Source: Paraphoma chrysanthemicola
Lineage: Eukaryota; Ascomycota; Dothideomycetes; Pleosporales; Phaeosphaeriaceae
DNA: 64,000 bases
Direction of reading: 5' to 3'
NCBI GenBank assembly: GCA_020744225.1
Contig: JAGMWG010000005.1
Location: 992,001 to 1,056,000, forward strand
The notes beneath the pieces were generated by a model. That model ran no database searches and was not told the origin of the DNA. It saw nothing but the letters and a program-made list of their open reading frames with translations. The translations under genes and the position numbers were made by a program. Positions 11,363 through 23,920 of this stretch are shown here, piece after piece. Within the stretch, counting starts at the first letter, position 1; each line of letters starts with the position of its first letter.

Positions 11363-12966
11363 GCATCAAGTTATTGTGAAGCGAGAGAAGTCAGCTATCA
11401 ACATGAACTCGATGAGTGTCAGGGCAATAATACCTCGTAAATTCAACAAGTTTAAATTCAAAGCCCCTCAACAAAGTTTCTAGGATGCAAGTATTGCAAT
11501 CACAGAGCCCAGATATTACCTTTGTACCCACTCCACGATCTTGACAGGGCCTTGTTTTCAATTGAACAGCTTTCCTATCCGCATCCGCCAAAGCCTTCTG
11601 CGCAACATTACCCCGCTTCAATATACTGTTGCCGTAAAACAGATTACAGAGGCTATCCTCCAGCAGTAACGGTACTCGTCCAGCACTAACCTGTCACGCT
11701 CCCACTTTGAACACAGCACTTAGCTCAGTCTCTTATTGGATCTACGCATCTCACGCACACCTTTAAATGACACTACCCATCTCACAAAGGAAATCAGTTT
11801 GCTGAGTGGAGTGGTTGCAGAAAGTGAGAGAGCGGACAGTGAACGGCAGATTAGTTTGCAAAACAGCCTGGCACAGATCTGGTTTTGGTAGAAGTACAAG
11901 CAGTGTAGTGAGGCAGTAGCTCTGTACAAAGGACGGGACTTTGTAGATATGTGTATCCGGAGTGCCTTTGGTTACCAGGAAGCTCAGCCTGTCGCTCATG
12001 GTGATATAGGGGTATCAAGGCACAAGTCATTTCATTAAGCTGTAGCATCATTCCTGATCTCTTCGTTGCCATTCCATGGGATAAAGATGCTCGCACTGAT
12101 TTGAGCCCAAGCTCCAGACTAGCAGACTGATGAACGTTTAGACATACCATCCTGTTGCCATGGACCATACATAACTGCTAAGATCACGAGACTCGAGGTT
12201 TACCTTATCCACTGCCGTCACAACGAACCAGTCTCTCGGACCACCGCGTGGCTTACTGGACTTTGTCTGTAGAAAGCATACTTTGCCGCAGGTTATCGTT
12301 TGGCACGGAAGGCCTTGGAAGCGATGTGTCCACGTGAGAGATCGCATCTTTTACCTAACGTGCGGGCCAAATCCCAAGCCCTCGTCATCGGGTTACGGAC
12401 TTGGCGCCAGGGCTTGGAGATGTCGCATGTCTTCGAAGCGTGTGCAGATTGAAAGTGTCAGTCGATTTCAGTAGACAAGCTCTTCATCGTGAGGCATTTC
12501 CTTTTGTGAGCCTCGTGCCATATGCAGGTACGGGATACCACAATGGTCCCAGCTTAACTGGTCGGGCCGCAGCAGAAAATGTCTCAAACGAAACTCTGTG
12601 CCCAAATCAGGTTGCGCGAATTTTGTCGGGCGCGGATGCGAATCAAAAAGTTGAAGAGCTTTGAGGAAGGCGAGCATGATCGTGCAATAGTTTGATGGAT
12701 GGTGGCTCTGCTGTCGTTCTGAATCTGCCTGCAGCTGCATGCGCGGGTAGCTGCACATGACTTCACCGGAGAGGCGAGCGATTGCTCCTCAAGGCGGTTC
12801 AGCAGGCGTCAAGCAAGACCGAGCTGTCAATTGATGTTATGGCCAGTACAATATGCAATACTCGTGTGTCCGTACCCATGTTTTGGGTAGTGTGCAGTGG
12901 GGTGGGGTGGTTGGAAGCAATCCCTTTGTGTGTTCTTGACACCGCTCAGCATGATCCCTGTCGGAT
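11363..12966. other. gene-free interval
   Basis: About 1.6 kb downstream of the aldehyde dehydrogenase. It contains only short conflicting frames on both strands, none with a recognisable domain or a convincing spliced extension. G-rich GTGGGG motifs near 12897-12912 resemble the carbon-repressor CreA consensus, but the site is short and may be chance. Confidence 0.5.
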
Positions 12967-13843
12967 GCAAGGTCTTGGCGCCGAATCAGTGTCTCCGTCA
13001 CGCACCGTGCAGCAAATCACGGACACACTTGTCGTTGGCTATCTTTTAGAGTCCAGCAGTCGCTCTTTGTGCCCCTCCACTCGCACATTCACATTGACAT
13101 TTTTCTCTCTCTCTTCGACACTGGACTCTATCCGCTGCTATCTTGCGCGTCCTCGCCTCCAGCTGCACGCCAGTCTCGGCTCTGGCTAGTGTCGCTCTCT
13201 TCCCCGCTAGCAGAGCTTCGTGCCCTGTCATTCACCGGCCTGGCAGGCCCACTCGTCAAGAGAACGCACGACGGCGTCACTGCGGCTCCCTGTACTTACT
13301 AAGGCGTTGCCGCTTACCAGGTTAGTAGGCGCATCCCCGCCTCTGCTTGCTGGACAGCTCTGAGATCGTCGCTATCAACGACTCCACTACTTCAGCCCCA
13401 TGAGCCCAGCCTGCATCTCGTGAGCCTCTTCTCCTACCCGCTCCCACACGCCTACCATCGCTCTGGCGCGAAGACGGGACTCCGATTTCCCCCCCGTCGC
13501 CTCCCTCCCCTCCCTGCTTTCTCAAGGCCAGAGTCCTTCGAAGCAGATAGCAACAGCGCCGACGGAGGCTCGCCTGACTGCCTTTCTATCGCGCCTCTTC
13601 CGGCCTCCTTAACACTTCCTGCTCGTGTGGCATTCATCCTTCGCTAAAACCAGCGTCCCACAACCCTCGATTGCGCCTGCGTCATCGCTCGTAAACTTTG
13701 GGAAGGCGCGGCTACAACCGCCTCGGTCTTGCGAGCCCTAACTCCGTCGCTTCCTGTCGTCTTCCGAGCCCAGACCCAACTCTCCAACATCTGCGAACAC
13801 CTGTTACATCCAGCAGACCTCCACTTGGCATAGTTCCCGCAAC
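12967..13843 (+). promoter_or_regulatory. probable long CT-rich leader of the PPZ phosphatase gene
   Basis: The plus strand is strongly pyrimidine-rich (CTCTCTCT near 13100, C-tracts near 13490-13510). It contains one ATG only (13400) in about 877 bases before the phosphatase start. CT-rich tracts are typical just upstream of fungal transcription starts, and ATG depletion suggests that much of this stretch is transcribed and scanned by ribosomes. The exact transcription start and any leader intron cannot be fixed from sequence alone. Confidence 0.5.
13400..13423 (+). promoter_or_regulatory. upstream ORF of 7 codons in the PPZ leader
   Basis: The single ATG in the ATG-poor leader opens a frame of seven codons plus TGA (peptide MSPACIS), 420 bases before the main start. 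If it lies within the mRNA it could dampen translation of the phosphatase. Whether it is transcribed is unknown. Confidence 0.35.
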
Positions 13844-15594
13844 ATGGGCAACCAGCCGTCTAGCAACAAGAAGGACAAAGGCGAGAAGGGCGGCGCAGAT
13901 GGCGTACCTCTCGGGCGCGAGTACTACCGCTCTTTCGAGAGATCGGACACCAAAGACTCGACTCGCTCGCTCCGCAATTCACTCAAGAACAAGATTCCAG
14001 GCACCACCAAGACCGACAGCCCGCGCAACTCGGTCGCTAATCTGCCCGATGCGAACGGAAAGCCTGACAGGTCAGACGCAGCGTCCACCAAATCTGCCAA
14101 GAGCAACGGTGGCAGAGGTTCGCGAAGAGGCTCCGTAGCATCAGCTTCTGCCCCTGCCCCAACCCCAAGCACTCCAGCGAGCGAGAATCCGGCGACCGAG
14201 CCCACGTCACCAGACGAGCTACAACCACCGCCCTCGCCCGTCCAAGGTGCCACTGTCGGAACGGGACACGAAGGCGTGAGCAAGGCACAACAGACAGGCG
14301 AAGTCGACCATGTCTCGGACGTGCCACCTTCTGGTGTCGCGCCTCCACTGGCCTCTGCTCAGCCTGGAGAATCCATCCTTCAGAAGAAGGACCAGCCCAT
14401 TCCGAGAGTACCCGAGCCACCCGCACCAAACGATGGTGCCGGCTCGCCAATGGAGATCAGCGCGCTCAAGTCTATGGATTTGGATGACATGATACAACGA
14501 CTACTCGATGCGGCCTATGCCGGCAAGGTGACCAAGACGGTCAGTCTGAAGAACGCTGAAATTTTTGCAATCTGCTCGGCCGCGCGTGAAGTGTTCCTGA
14601 GTCAGCCCGCCCTTCTTGAGTTGTCAGCACCAGTCAAGATCGTTGGCGATATCCACGGACAGTACACTGATCTGATCCGCATGTTCGAAATGTGCGGATT
14701 TCCTCCAAATTCCAACTACCTCTTCCTCGGCGACTACGTAGATCGCGGCAAACAAAGCCTCGAAACGATCCTCCTCCTCCTCTGCTACAAGCTCAAGTTC
14801 CCCGAGAACTTCTTCCTCCTCCGCGGTAACCACGAGTGCGCGAACGTGACGCGAGTCTACGGCTTCTACGACGAATGCAAGCGGAGGTGCAATATCAAAG
14901 TCTGGAAGGCTTTTGTCGACACATTCAATACTCTGCCAATTGCGGCTATTGTTGCACAGAAAATATTCTGCGTCCATGGAGGCCTGTCACCAAGCCTGTC
15001 ACACATGGATGACATCCGGCAGATTGCGCGACCGACAGACGTGCCCGATTACGGGCTGCTGAATGATCTGCTGTGGAGTGATCCAGCGGATATGGAGAAT
15101 GATTGGGAGTCGAATGAAAGGGGTGTGAGCTATTGCTTTGGCAAAAAGGTCATCATGGAATTCCTTCAGCGGCACGATTTCGATCTTGTGTGCAGAGCAC
15201 ACATGGTTGTCGAGGACGGTTACGAGTTCTTCAACGACCGGATATTGGTGACAGTCTTTTCGGCACCAAATGTACGTACCGCGCCCCTTGCGAAAAGAGC
15301 GGCGTCACTGACAAGCTATAGTATTGCGGCGAATTTGACAACTGGGGTGCTGTGATGTCTGTTTCCGGAGAACTGCTATGTAGTTTCGAGCTTCTCAAGC
15401 CTTTGGACTCCAGTGCTTTGAAGAGCCACATTAAGAAGAGCAGGAACAAGCGACAGAGCATGCTCAATTCACCAGTACGTCGTGCACATGATGGTTTACC
15501 TGGCGCATTGCGTCACCGAAGCCGTCTATAACATACTTTGCGCGCTTACTGACTTTCCCTTTAGCCGGCCCACTACGCTCCTCAAAGTTACTAA
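13844..15594 (+). CDS. PPZ-type serine/threonine protein phosphatase
   Basis: Exons 13844-15271, 15322-15474 and 15565-15594 give 536 residues. The N-terminus MGNQPSS is a myristoylation signal. About 200 Ser/Pro/basic residues of regulatory region follow, then a PP1-like catalytic domain. Metal and active-site motifs are GDIHGQ (268-273), GDYVDRG (296-302), RGNHE (327-331) and, across the first intron, SAPNYCGEFDN. This is the layout of yeast Ppz1/Ppz2 and Neurospora Pzl-1, which control cation homeostasis, salt tolerance and cell-wall integrity and are inhibited by Hal3-type proteins. The third exon supplies a short tail, PAHYAPQSY. Two other ends are possible: reading through the second intron, or splicing to a later acceptor at 15610. 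The long regulatory leader upstream is described separately. Confidence 0.93.
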
Positions 15595-15610
15595 TGGTCG
15601 CTTTCTGTAG

Positions 15611-16039
15611 GACGCTGACATCAATGCTTCTCCTGGATCTCCCATCATCACTCGGGACGCAGACAATCGTGAGCAGGGATACTTCGGGATGATCGACGAA
15701 GATAAAGCCACGGAGGAGCCTGACAAACGTCGGATATCTGGAAGGCTTCGGCGCGTGCGTAGGAAACCTGGGTCAAATCATCTCGGCGTTCAAGCCGATG
15801 GTGCCGCAACAACCCCACCACAAACATACCGCCATACACGGTCGCAGACTTGCAGTGAGCCTGCAATTGCGAACGGCAATGACTGCGCAAAGACGTTGCT
15901 TCAGAGCATACAACAATTGGACTTGGAAAACTCAGAGAAGCGCCAACGACAACTTCAAGAACAACGGACGTCGTGGGAGTCCACTCTGCCAAAACCACTT
16001 CAGATCTGCTTGGGCAATCACTCGTCCATTCAGGCGTGA
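15611..16039 (+). other. candidate alternative last exon of the PPZ gene
   Basis: After a good acceptor (CTTTCTGTAG ending at 15610) there is a 142-codon open frame in phase with the donor at 15474. Using it would replace the nine-residue tail with a long charged, Arg/Gln-rich C-terminus starting DADINASPGSP. Codon use looks coding-like in its first half. A second frame is also open from about 15798, so part of the openness may be chance. Low-to-moderate confidence without transcript data. Confidence 0.35.
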
Positions 16040-17810
16040 CGTGTCGACGTCTCGTGTCCAGTACGATAACTATCTCTATGATGTTGCCAGTTCGCGACAC
16101 TAATGTCGCCTTGTCTTCTCCGGTTTACGTCTCGGTGCTTTTTCAAATATTCTGCCGTGCTGGCCTTCTCACGTGTTCCCGAGTTCACACTATTACATCG
16201 ATAAGGGCGTCAGTGGAGTACGTGCCCATTCTCTGGACCTTTGGTTCCATGTTTTGAACTCTGCCAATATCAACCGATATATCATGTATAGCATAATGAT
16301 GGGTGTATTGTCTTTCGTATGATACTGTACTCGACTTACCAGCTTTTTTGGTTACAGGCTTTGAATTGGTGTCTAGTTAGCTGCATAATCGACACAGACG
16401 ATTTGTCTATAATCACAGCCTCCTGTTAGTCCTCTCTTGCAAGACCAGCAAGGTCGTCCATGTGCAGTCATATACATGAGTCTTATTGCACCGCTTCAAG
16501 AATGAGCCGAATACGCGAGAGAAAACTGCAGGTCACACGACGAGTGGCCTCGGATCATCGCATGGATTGCAGCTCATCAATTGGTAACTTTTGTCAAGGT
16601 GTGGGGTGCATTGTTAATATGGCAATTCATCTATTCCCTCCCCAGTGGCAATGGCAGCTTTAATCGGCAAAAGGGATCGGCGCAGCTCAGACCGAGGATC
16701 TGAGGCATGGCTGGCACGAACACTGTTGCCCCAGCGCTGGATACTTTTGTAGGCGACGACGGCAGGTTTGGATTTGAAAGATGGTGAATGCGAACTTCTA
16801 GCAGTGCTGATGCAGGGTGCAAGATGACCCCGGATTCACGCTCCGCGGGCCGCTAGCTGCGTCCGGCTGCGGAGACAGGCACGCCGTTCCAATGCGCGAC
16901 AACATCCCAGCTCGTGTTTCTTCATCCCAGACTCGCCACTTGGTGCTTTGCACCCCACATTTGACGAGCTTCTGGAAGCTTGCGGATTGGGGGTGCATGG
17001 CGGCGTGACCGAGGCTGCTGACGATCAATTGTTCCGTCCACTGAATGCACGATAGTGGGGGAGGCGAGGTGGAAGCGCTTGCTATTTCCATCATGCATTG
17101 CCAGACGCGAACCAAGGAAGAAATGATGGGTGGCCTTGAGCGCCACAATACGTCCTCAATGCGGATTTGAAGCTCGAAGATCGGTGACAGAAAGTCGGTT
17201 TCGCACTGTGCTGCCCGCGGATCACGTCCATGCGGAAACAGCCAAATCGTGCCGTTCACCATCTCCACCAACAACGCCATCAGCCATCCGCGCCATTCCC
17301 AGCGCATGAAAAAGGACCACACTCACGGGACGCTCAGGCCAACGTTCCTTACGTCCACTTGCCGCACTGGAATCACCAATGGCTGGCCCCGCGCCAATAG
17401 CTAGCCGAGCATGCATGTTGTGTCTAAATACCCGGTCATCAGCAGTCCCCGGATCGATTGCTTGGTTGGCTGGCCTTGCTGATGGCCCTTGGCTGCTACT
17501 GCGATTATATACCCGTGTTGCTTAGCTGACTGGGATTTATATTCGCTGGTTCTGTACTTGACCGGACGATCTGGAAGCTCGCTTTCCCTCCTTGGTGCGT
17601 TAGCTGGCTGGTGTAAAGCTCTCGAATTATATGACTGCGTTGCTGCTCACCGGGTTCCTGGCTTCTGGTTGGAAATCCTGCACTCTTCGTGTCTGCTGAC
17701 ATCGGAGGGCAATGCGTACGGTATCTTCGGATCTTGAGGTTCTTGGCCGTTTGTTACGAAGACTTCTAAGAGATTGAACACACACTTCGAGTCGATCTGG
17801 ACTGGCAGAC
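16040..17810. other. gene-free interval upstream of the sugar transporter
   Basis: About 1.8 kb with no supportable gene. A 174-codon minus-strand frame (16798-17322) has no domain and no ATG at its first codon. The last few hundred bases are probably the promoter of the transporter. Confidence 0.5.
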
Positions 17811-19904
17811 ATGATGGACAAAAGAGATATTCACACAAGCCACACGAGACAAAGCAGCGTCCATACAGCAGAGATCAGACAGGTTCAAAATGTCGCCCTC
17901 GCCGACGCGACCGCCAAAGCGAACGTGTCGCCATGGACAAAAGCCATGTTCAAGGCATGTAGTCCCAATACTTCACTCTTACCGCACGCTTGTCATTAAC
18001 GTCTGAATCAAGCTGTACCTCTGTCTCTTCATCGCAACACTAAACTCGTGCATCAACGGCTACGACGGCTCCCTCATGGGCGCCATCAATGACTACCCCC
18101 AATACCGCACCTACTTCGGCTTCGACCCCGACGTCGGCACACCCGCAACAGGCATCGTGTACGCCATCTACACGATAGGCAATCTCGCTGGCTCCTTCGT
18201 CGCCGGCCCTGCGACAGACTTTCGAGGACGCAAATGGGGCATGTTCATCGGATGCAGCATTATCATGATCGGCGCATGCGTACAAGCTACATGCACCAAC
18301 CTCGGTGGCTTCATGGGCGGCCGCTTCGTACTTGGCTTCGGCGTCGCGATTACATCGACAGCCGGACCCGCATATGTCAGTGAAATGGCCCATCCCGTGT
18401 ATCGCGGCGTGTGTACCGGCGTCTTCAACACATTCTGGTACGTCGGCGGTATCCCGGGGAGTTTCGTACCATACGGAACGAATAACATCCCCGGAACGCA
18501 GAGTTGGCGCATCCCAGTCTGGCTACAGATGGTTTTCGCGGGAATAGTGCTTGTTTGCTCGCCATTTTTGCCAGAGACGCCGCGGTGGTTGATTGCGAAT
18601 GATAGACATGAGGAAGCGCTGGATACAATGGCTAAGTTCCATGGCGAGGGGAGCAGATATAGTCCCATCGTCATGTTGGAATACAAAGAGATGGTTGAAG
18701 ACATTTCTGTAACGGGGTCGGATAAGAGGTGGTGGGATTATAGGGTATGCTCAGATCTCATTTTGCATTCGCTCAAGCGTCACAGTCTTAGAGCTGAGCA
18801 CGTCTCGTTCTCTTCGAAACTAGACACCAGACAGCCGGAAGCTTTAACGTACTAACATCGACCAGGAACTCTACAATTCCCGCGAAGCCCGCTACCGCAC
18901 CATGCTCGTCCTCGCAATGGCCTTCTTCGGCCAATGGTCGGGCAACGGCCTCGTATCCTACTACTACCCAACGCTCCTCCGTGGCGCCGGTATAACCGAC
19001 CGCTCAACCCGTCTTCTCTACAACGGCATCCAAAACGTGATTTCCTTCGCCGGCGCCATCTTCGGCGCCGTGTATACCGACAAATGGGGTCGCCGCCCGC
19101 AACTCCTTGTCTCGACTGCCTGCTTGGTGGTTATATTCGCAATCGTGTGTGGCCTCGTAGCTACGAATTTGCAACAAGATGCACAAGGGCGGTATATGTA
19201 TGATGAGAGTAAGACGCCGTTGATCAAGAGGCCCGGACAAGCCAAGGCGGTGATTGCATTTATTCTGATATTTGGCTTCATTTACAGCACGGGGTATACG
19301 CCGTTGCAGCAGTTGTATCCGGTGGAGTGTTTGCGGTATGAGAGTCGGGCAAAAGGCATGGTAAGTTTCCGGACCTCGTGTTACGTTGTGTAAGAGTGAA
19401 ATGTAAATGCTGACTTGGATGCTGTAATAGGCCTTTTACAATTTCTGGGTCAATGTTGCGAATTTCTACAATACTTTTGTCACGGGCATTGCCTACACCG
19501 GCGCAGGGTGGAAAGTAAGTCTTCTAATTTCCTGCTCCCCTCATACCTTACTGTATCCAGGTTTTCCTAACTCTCGCCACTAGTACTACTTCCTTTTCAT
19601 CTTCTGGGACATTTTCGAATTCGTCTTCATCTACTTCTTTTTCGTCGAAACCCGTCGCCGCACCCTCGAAGAAATCAGCGAAATCTTCAAGTCGCGGAAA
19701 CCCGTCAAAACGTCCCTTTCCAAGACGCGCATCATAATGCAGGGCAGCCGCGGAGTCACGGAGATGTTGGACAAGGAGGAGTTTGGGACCGGGTACGAGG
19801 AGGGTGGTATGGCGGGAGGAGCAGGCGTGGTCGGAATGGGAAGGGAGAGGGCGAGGGGACGATTTGAGATGGTGGGGTTCGGAAATGGGGGCCCGACGCG
19901 GTGA
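17811..19904 (+). CDS. MFS sugar transporter
   Basis: Five exons, 17811-17954, 18013-18744, 18866-19360, 19431-19514 and 19584-19904, encode 591 residues. This is a plasma-membrane major facilitator of the sugar porter family (hexose/lactose-permease-like), with 12 expected helices. Family marks are GYDGSLMGAIN in helix 1, DFRGRKWG in the first cytoplasmic loop, PETPRWL at the central loop, DKWGRRPQLL, and PVECLRYESRAKG near helix 10. The C-terminal tail is basic then Gly-rich. The first intron has a GC donor (AAG|GCATGT), needed because only this junction keeps the frame into LYLCLFIATLNSCINGYDG. The remaining introns are GT-AG with TAAC-type branch sites. The start is one of two adjacent ATGs (17811, 17814). 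The substrate cannot be told from sequence. Confidence 0.92.
17955..18012 (+). other. GC-AG intron in the sugar transporter
   Basis: This 58-base intron starts GCATGT after AAG and ends in CAAG. The nearby GT at 17959 would break the frame with every usable acceptor, so the non-canonical GC donor is the simplest reading. Confidence 0.75.
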
Positions 19905-20569
19905 GATGAAACGGGTAGATGATTTTAAAGAAATAAATTTACTATGTTTTCTGTGAAAGAAGGTCTATCTGGCGATGATCTGTTGTGCTTCTCGGGGTGC
20001 GCTATATGAGACGAATGTTCTTTGATGATGAATTATCCCGAAAGGCTGATTGATCTTTGGATATGCCCTGATGAACTATTTGCAGCATCTCGCGGACCGG
20101 AGGCCGACCAGCTTTCAAGGCAACAATTGGGTATAGCACAGAAGCTCCTGGACGGCTGCTTCAGTATTTTGGGGGAAAGGATTGGCACCTGATTTGATTT
20201 GCTTCAACCGCCGGCTGCATTTGAAAGGGGTAACAGAGAATACTCCCACCGCAGTCAAGACTTGAAACCTTTGCAAATTCATGATCCCGCGCCCCTTTAA
20301 GGGCTGTAGCTCTAGTTTCTCGCATTGACTCAAGTCCATTCTACCCATTCAGCATGTGTATGATTCGGCGTACAAAGAATGGAGTGGCCGTTGAGATCTG
20401 TGGTGACTCCCCATACAGGACATGCTCCCTTTCGTACCTCGGAGTCTGGACGGATTGCTATGAGACAATCGAAGACAACAAGATGCGTGACCCCCGGTGA
20501 TATCGCCACACACGTTTGTGTTGGCCATGAACAATTCGGCGCGCCATTTGCGAACGCGGCCGTACAAGC
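19905..20569. other. convergent 3' spacer
   Basis: 665 bases between the 3' ends of the transporter and kynurenine monooxygenase. Only short random frames are seen. Confidence 0.6.
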
Positions 20570-22115
20570 TCAACCCTCTACCATACGCTGAGCTCTTTGT
20601 GCGAGCCAACATATCGACCGGAGAACACCCATCTTTGCGCGTTCAGGACCTCTGGACCGAGCGAACCAGAAAATGGATCCGAGCAAGGTAGCTGTACTTA
20701 GTCCAACTACGCCATTCAGTATTGTCGCTTGCCGATGTGCCGCCTTCTGCACTTCGGAATATCGCATATTGCTGAACGTGACGCGCGAGTACTGTGTCGC
20801 CCAGCCTGCACTAGGTACGTGAATGTACAGCTTCTCCTCGATCCATTTGCGAAGAAGGTACAAAGGCTTCTTCACATCCGATGCCATTTCGCGATAGTTG
20901 CCCAAGGCAAGATCGTTGATCGTCTGGGCATCGGGTGCGCGCTGTCGTGAATACTCGCTCAAAGCCTTGGCTTGATCATCTGGAAATCTGTCCAGGTGTT
21001 CGAACAAAACGCGGACGTCTTCCAGGCCAGCGTTCATTCCTTGACCGTAGAAGGGTACCATGGCGTGCGCAGCGTCTCCAATAATAACGCCAGAAGATTC
21101 GTAGTGGTATGGCGAACACTTGATCGAGATGAGTGGGAGGTGATCATTCTCTGCAAATTGCTTGCGTAGCTCATCTTCGCTGACGAGATCTGGAACGACG
21201 CCGGGAAATTTTTCTGCGAAGTACTCGACCACCTTTCCAGATGCATCCAGTTCTTCAAACCCAGACCGTGTTAGGAACAGGGTAGATGTAAAAGTTTTAT
21301 CCAGGTTCGGTAGTGCAATGAACATGGAGTCGTCCTGAGGCCAGATATGCAGATAGTTCGGTGGCAGTCGAAAATCGCCATTGGGTCCAGGCGGTACATG
21401 AAATTGGCACCATAGCTTGTCGATATACTCTTGCTGGTATGACATCGGGACGAACTTCATGAGATGGTACCTGGCAGCCGAATGCGCGCCATCAGCGCCA
21501 ATGAGGAGGTCGAAGCTGATTTCAATATCGTCGCTTTTTGCGGGGTCGCTCTTGGTGCGATTCTCAAACCACGCCAGCTTTTTTCGAAAGTCTGCACTGA
21601 GCAATTTGCGATTGAAGAAGAACTTGACGTTAGGCATAGACTCCAGATGATTGAGCAAAGTCTTGTTTAGCTCTGTTCGATCCATGGCCAACAGACTCTA
21701 AGTTTCATCAGCCGGAAATTTTGTAAGAGCACGTTACTACTGACTCTTCCTCTCGCATCGTATGCTTGTGCCTGACGCACATATTGTCCTTGCTTTCGGA
21801 CGTGAATCATGCGCCCATGCATGGGAAAGGTTTCAGCCAAAACCGCATCTGCAAGACCTGGCAGCCCAGTCTGGCGGAGAGAATTGATGCCTCGCTCTGA
21901 AAGAGCAAGATTGATCGATTGCGAAAGATTTGAAGTGAACTCGTCATTCCGCAGGTCTGCGATGTTTTAGCAATTTCGCCGCCAAATGTTTCGCAGAAGG
22001 AATGCCCACCTGATCTTAACTCGTGTATCTCGACCTCATGTCCGCGCACAGCCGCATAAAGCGCGGCGAGAGAGCCCACTGGTCCCGCTCCAACTACGAC
22101 GACTTTTTGAGGCAT
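20570..22115 (-). CDS. BNA4: Kynurenine 3-monooxygenase
   Basis: Exons 22115-22010, 21956-21745 and 21697-20570 encode 481 residues. The FAD enzyme hydroxylates L-kynurenine to 3-hydroxykynurenine with NADPH and O2, in tryptophan-to-NAD synthesis at the mitochondrial outer membrane. It has the N-terminal dinucleotide-binding GAGPVG (9-14), the DG motif GADGAHS (about 173-179), and the second FAD motif GDAAHAMVPFYGQGMNAGLED (from about 313). A hydrophobic segment near the C-terminus (ATLLGSIFWFA) fits the membrane anchor. The introns are 53 and 47 bases; the second uses a weak GTCAGT donor but gives the expected ARGR-SLLAMDR junction. Its start lies 449 bases from that of MAP1, on the opposite strand. 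Confidence 0.95.
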
Positions 22116-22564
22116 GGTGAGGTACTGAATGCAGCGAATCTAAAATTTGCACTTGAAAGGTGCAAAAAAGTGAAGAGAGCGTGAAATGGTGGTCTACAGC
22201 CAGCTACAACTGGAAGTTCAATTTCTATAATGATCCCAATATGTACATGAAGAGAAAAATGAGAGTCAGATGAGAAGCCAGCCATAGCGGGACCACTCGG
22301 GAAAGTGCATGACAGCTCGAACTAGCGTTAGTAATCCGTGATCGCCGCCTGCTTGCGTTGGGCCTAGCCTGGACCCTGGCCAACGTTGAATTCCGATCTG
22401 GACCTCCGGCGTTGCTAGTATACGTAGAAAAATCACGACACTTTTGCGCGGAGCTCGGCATTTCCTAGCTACTGGCAGCCGTATTCTACATATAAGAACG
22501 CGCATAATAGAAGAGTTTCTCCACTCCCAGACATTTCACATAAAACCCGTAGACCTACACAACC
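22116..22564. other. shared divergent promoter of BNA4 and MAP1
   Basis: 449 bases between the two start codons. No gene is seen. Both promoters must lie here. Confidence 0.6.
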
Positions 22565-23920
22565 ATGGCTGGAAACGCCCCGCGCAAGTGCTCGAGTAAA
22601 GACTGCGACAACGACGCAGGCGCGCTGCAATGTCCAAACTGCCAGAAAATTGACAAGGAGAGCTACTTCTGCTCTCAAGACTGCTTCAAGCGCAACTGGG
22701 TACTTAGTAAGAGAGGTTAAGAACAACAGACAGATGTGTCTAACAACGGGGTAGGCTGAGCACAAAAAAGAGCACAAGTCACAAAATGGTATACTGCAGA
22801 ATGTCTTCACGCCCAAAGTAGTTTCTTACCCGGATCCAGCGACGGGACACTTCAATCCCTTCCCCACATTTCCCTACACAGGAGCCCTCAGGCCCGTATA
22901 CCCGCTATCGCCGCGACGAGAAGTACCGAAGAGCATAAAGCTTCCAGATTACTCCAAAGATGGCATACCACGGTCGGAACAAGTCTTTGTAAACAGAAAC
23001 AAGATCGCAGTCTTGACTCCAGAAGAGCAAGACGGCATGCGCAAAGTGTGCCGCTTAGCACGAGAAGTCTTGGACATTGCGGCGCGTGCGGCAAAGCCTG
23101 GCGTTACGACAGATTACATTGACGACATTGTACACAAGGCGTGCATGGAGCGCGATGTAAGTGTGTGCCTGCGAAGCGACGTCGCAGACTGACACGTTCC
23201 AGTCGTATCCCTCGCCTCTCAACTACTGCCACTTCCCCAAGTCAGTATGCACATCAGTGAACGAGGTCATTTGCCACGGCATTCCCGACCAGCGAGTCCT
23301 TCAAGACGGCGATATCCTCAACATCGACGTCACTCTCTACCACAACGGCTTCCACGGCGATCTGAACGAGACATACTACATAGGAGACAAGGCGCTGGCA
23401 AACCCGGACGCAGTACGCGTTACTGAAACCTCAAGAGAATGCCTGTCCAAGGCGATCGAAATGGTCAAACCGGGCACGCTCTTCCGCGAGTATGGCAACA
23501 TTATTGAGAAGCACGCAAAAGCCCAGAATTGTAGCGTCATCCGGACATACTGCGGCCATGGCATCAACCAGCTCTTCCACTGTGCTCCAAATGTTCCTCA
23601 TTATGCGAAGAACAAGGCGATTGGGCAAGCCAAGCCGGGAATGTGTTTCACTATTGAGCCTATGATCAGTGTAGGAACTCATCGCGACAAGACATGGCCG
23701 GACGACTGGACCAGTGTCACTCAGGATGGCTCTCTCACGGCGCAGTTCGGTGAGTTTTATCACGACACTTTCTAGAAACACTGACTGACTCTGCCCAGAA
23801 CACACTCTCCTGGTTACTGAGGACGGAGTGGAGGTCTTGACAGCAAGACTACCAGATTCGCCAGGCGGACCTGTGCCGAGACTGGCACCAGCAAATGGAG
23901 AGGTGGCTGCTGCCGCATGA
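22565..23920 (+). CDS. MAP1: Methionine aminopeptidase 1
   Basis: Exons 22565-22699, 22755-23156, 23203-23749 and 23799-23920 encode 401 residues. The enzyme removes the initiator Met from nascent proteins at the ribosome. The N-terminal zinc finger (CSSKDCDNDAG, CPNC, YFCSQDCF, then EHKKEH across the first intron) is specific to eukaryotic type 1 enzymes and binds the ribosome. The pita-bread catalytic domain shows all five metal ligands: D221, D232, H298 (CGHGI), E331 (TIEP) and E362 (QFEH). The introns are 46-55 bases, GT-AG. The Ala/Pro-rich C-terminal tail is short. A 266-codon antisense frame over the 3' half is a shadow. Confidence 0.96.

Noticed and set aside
12890..12920. GTGGGG motifs resembling CreA sites
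   Set aside because: Too short and degenerate to support a call, and not clearly linked to a carbon-controlled gene.
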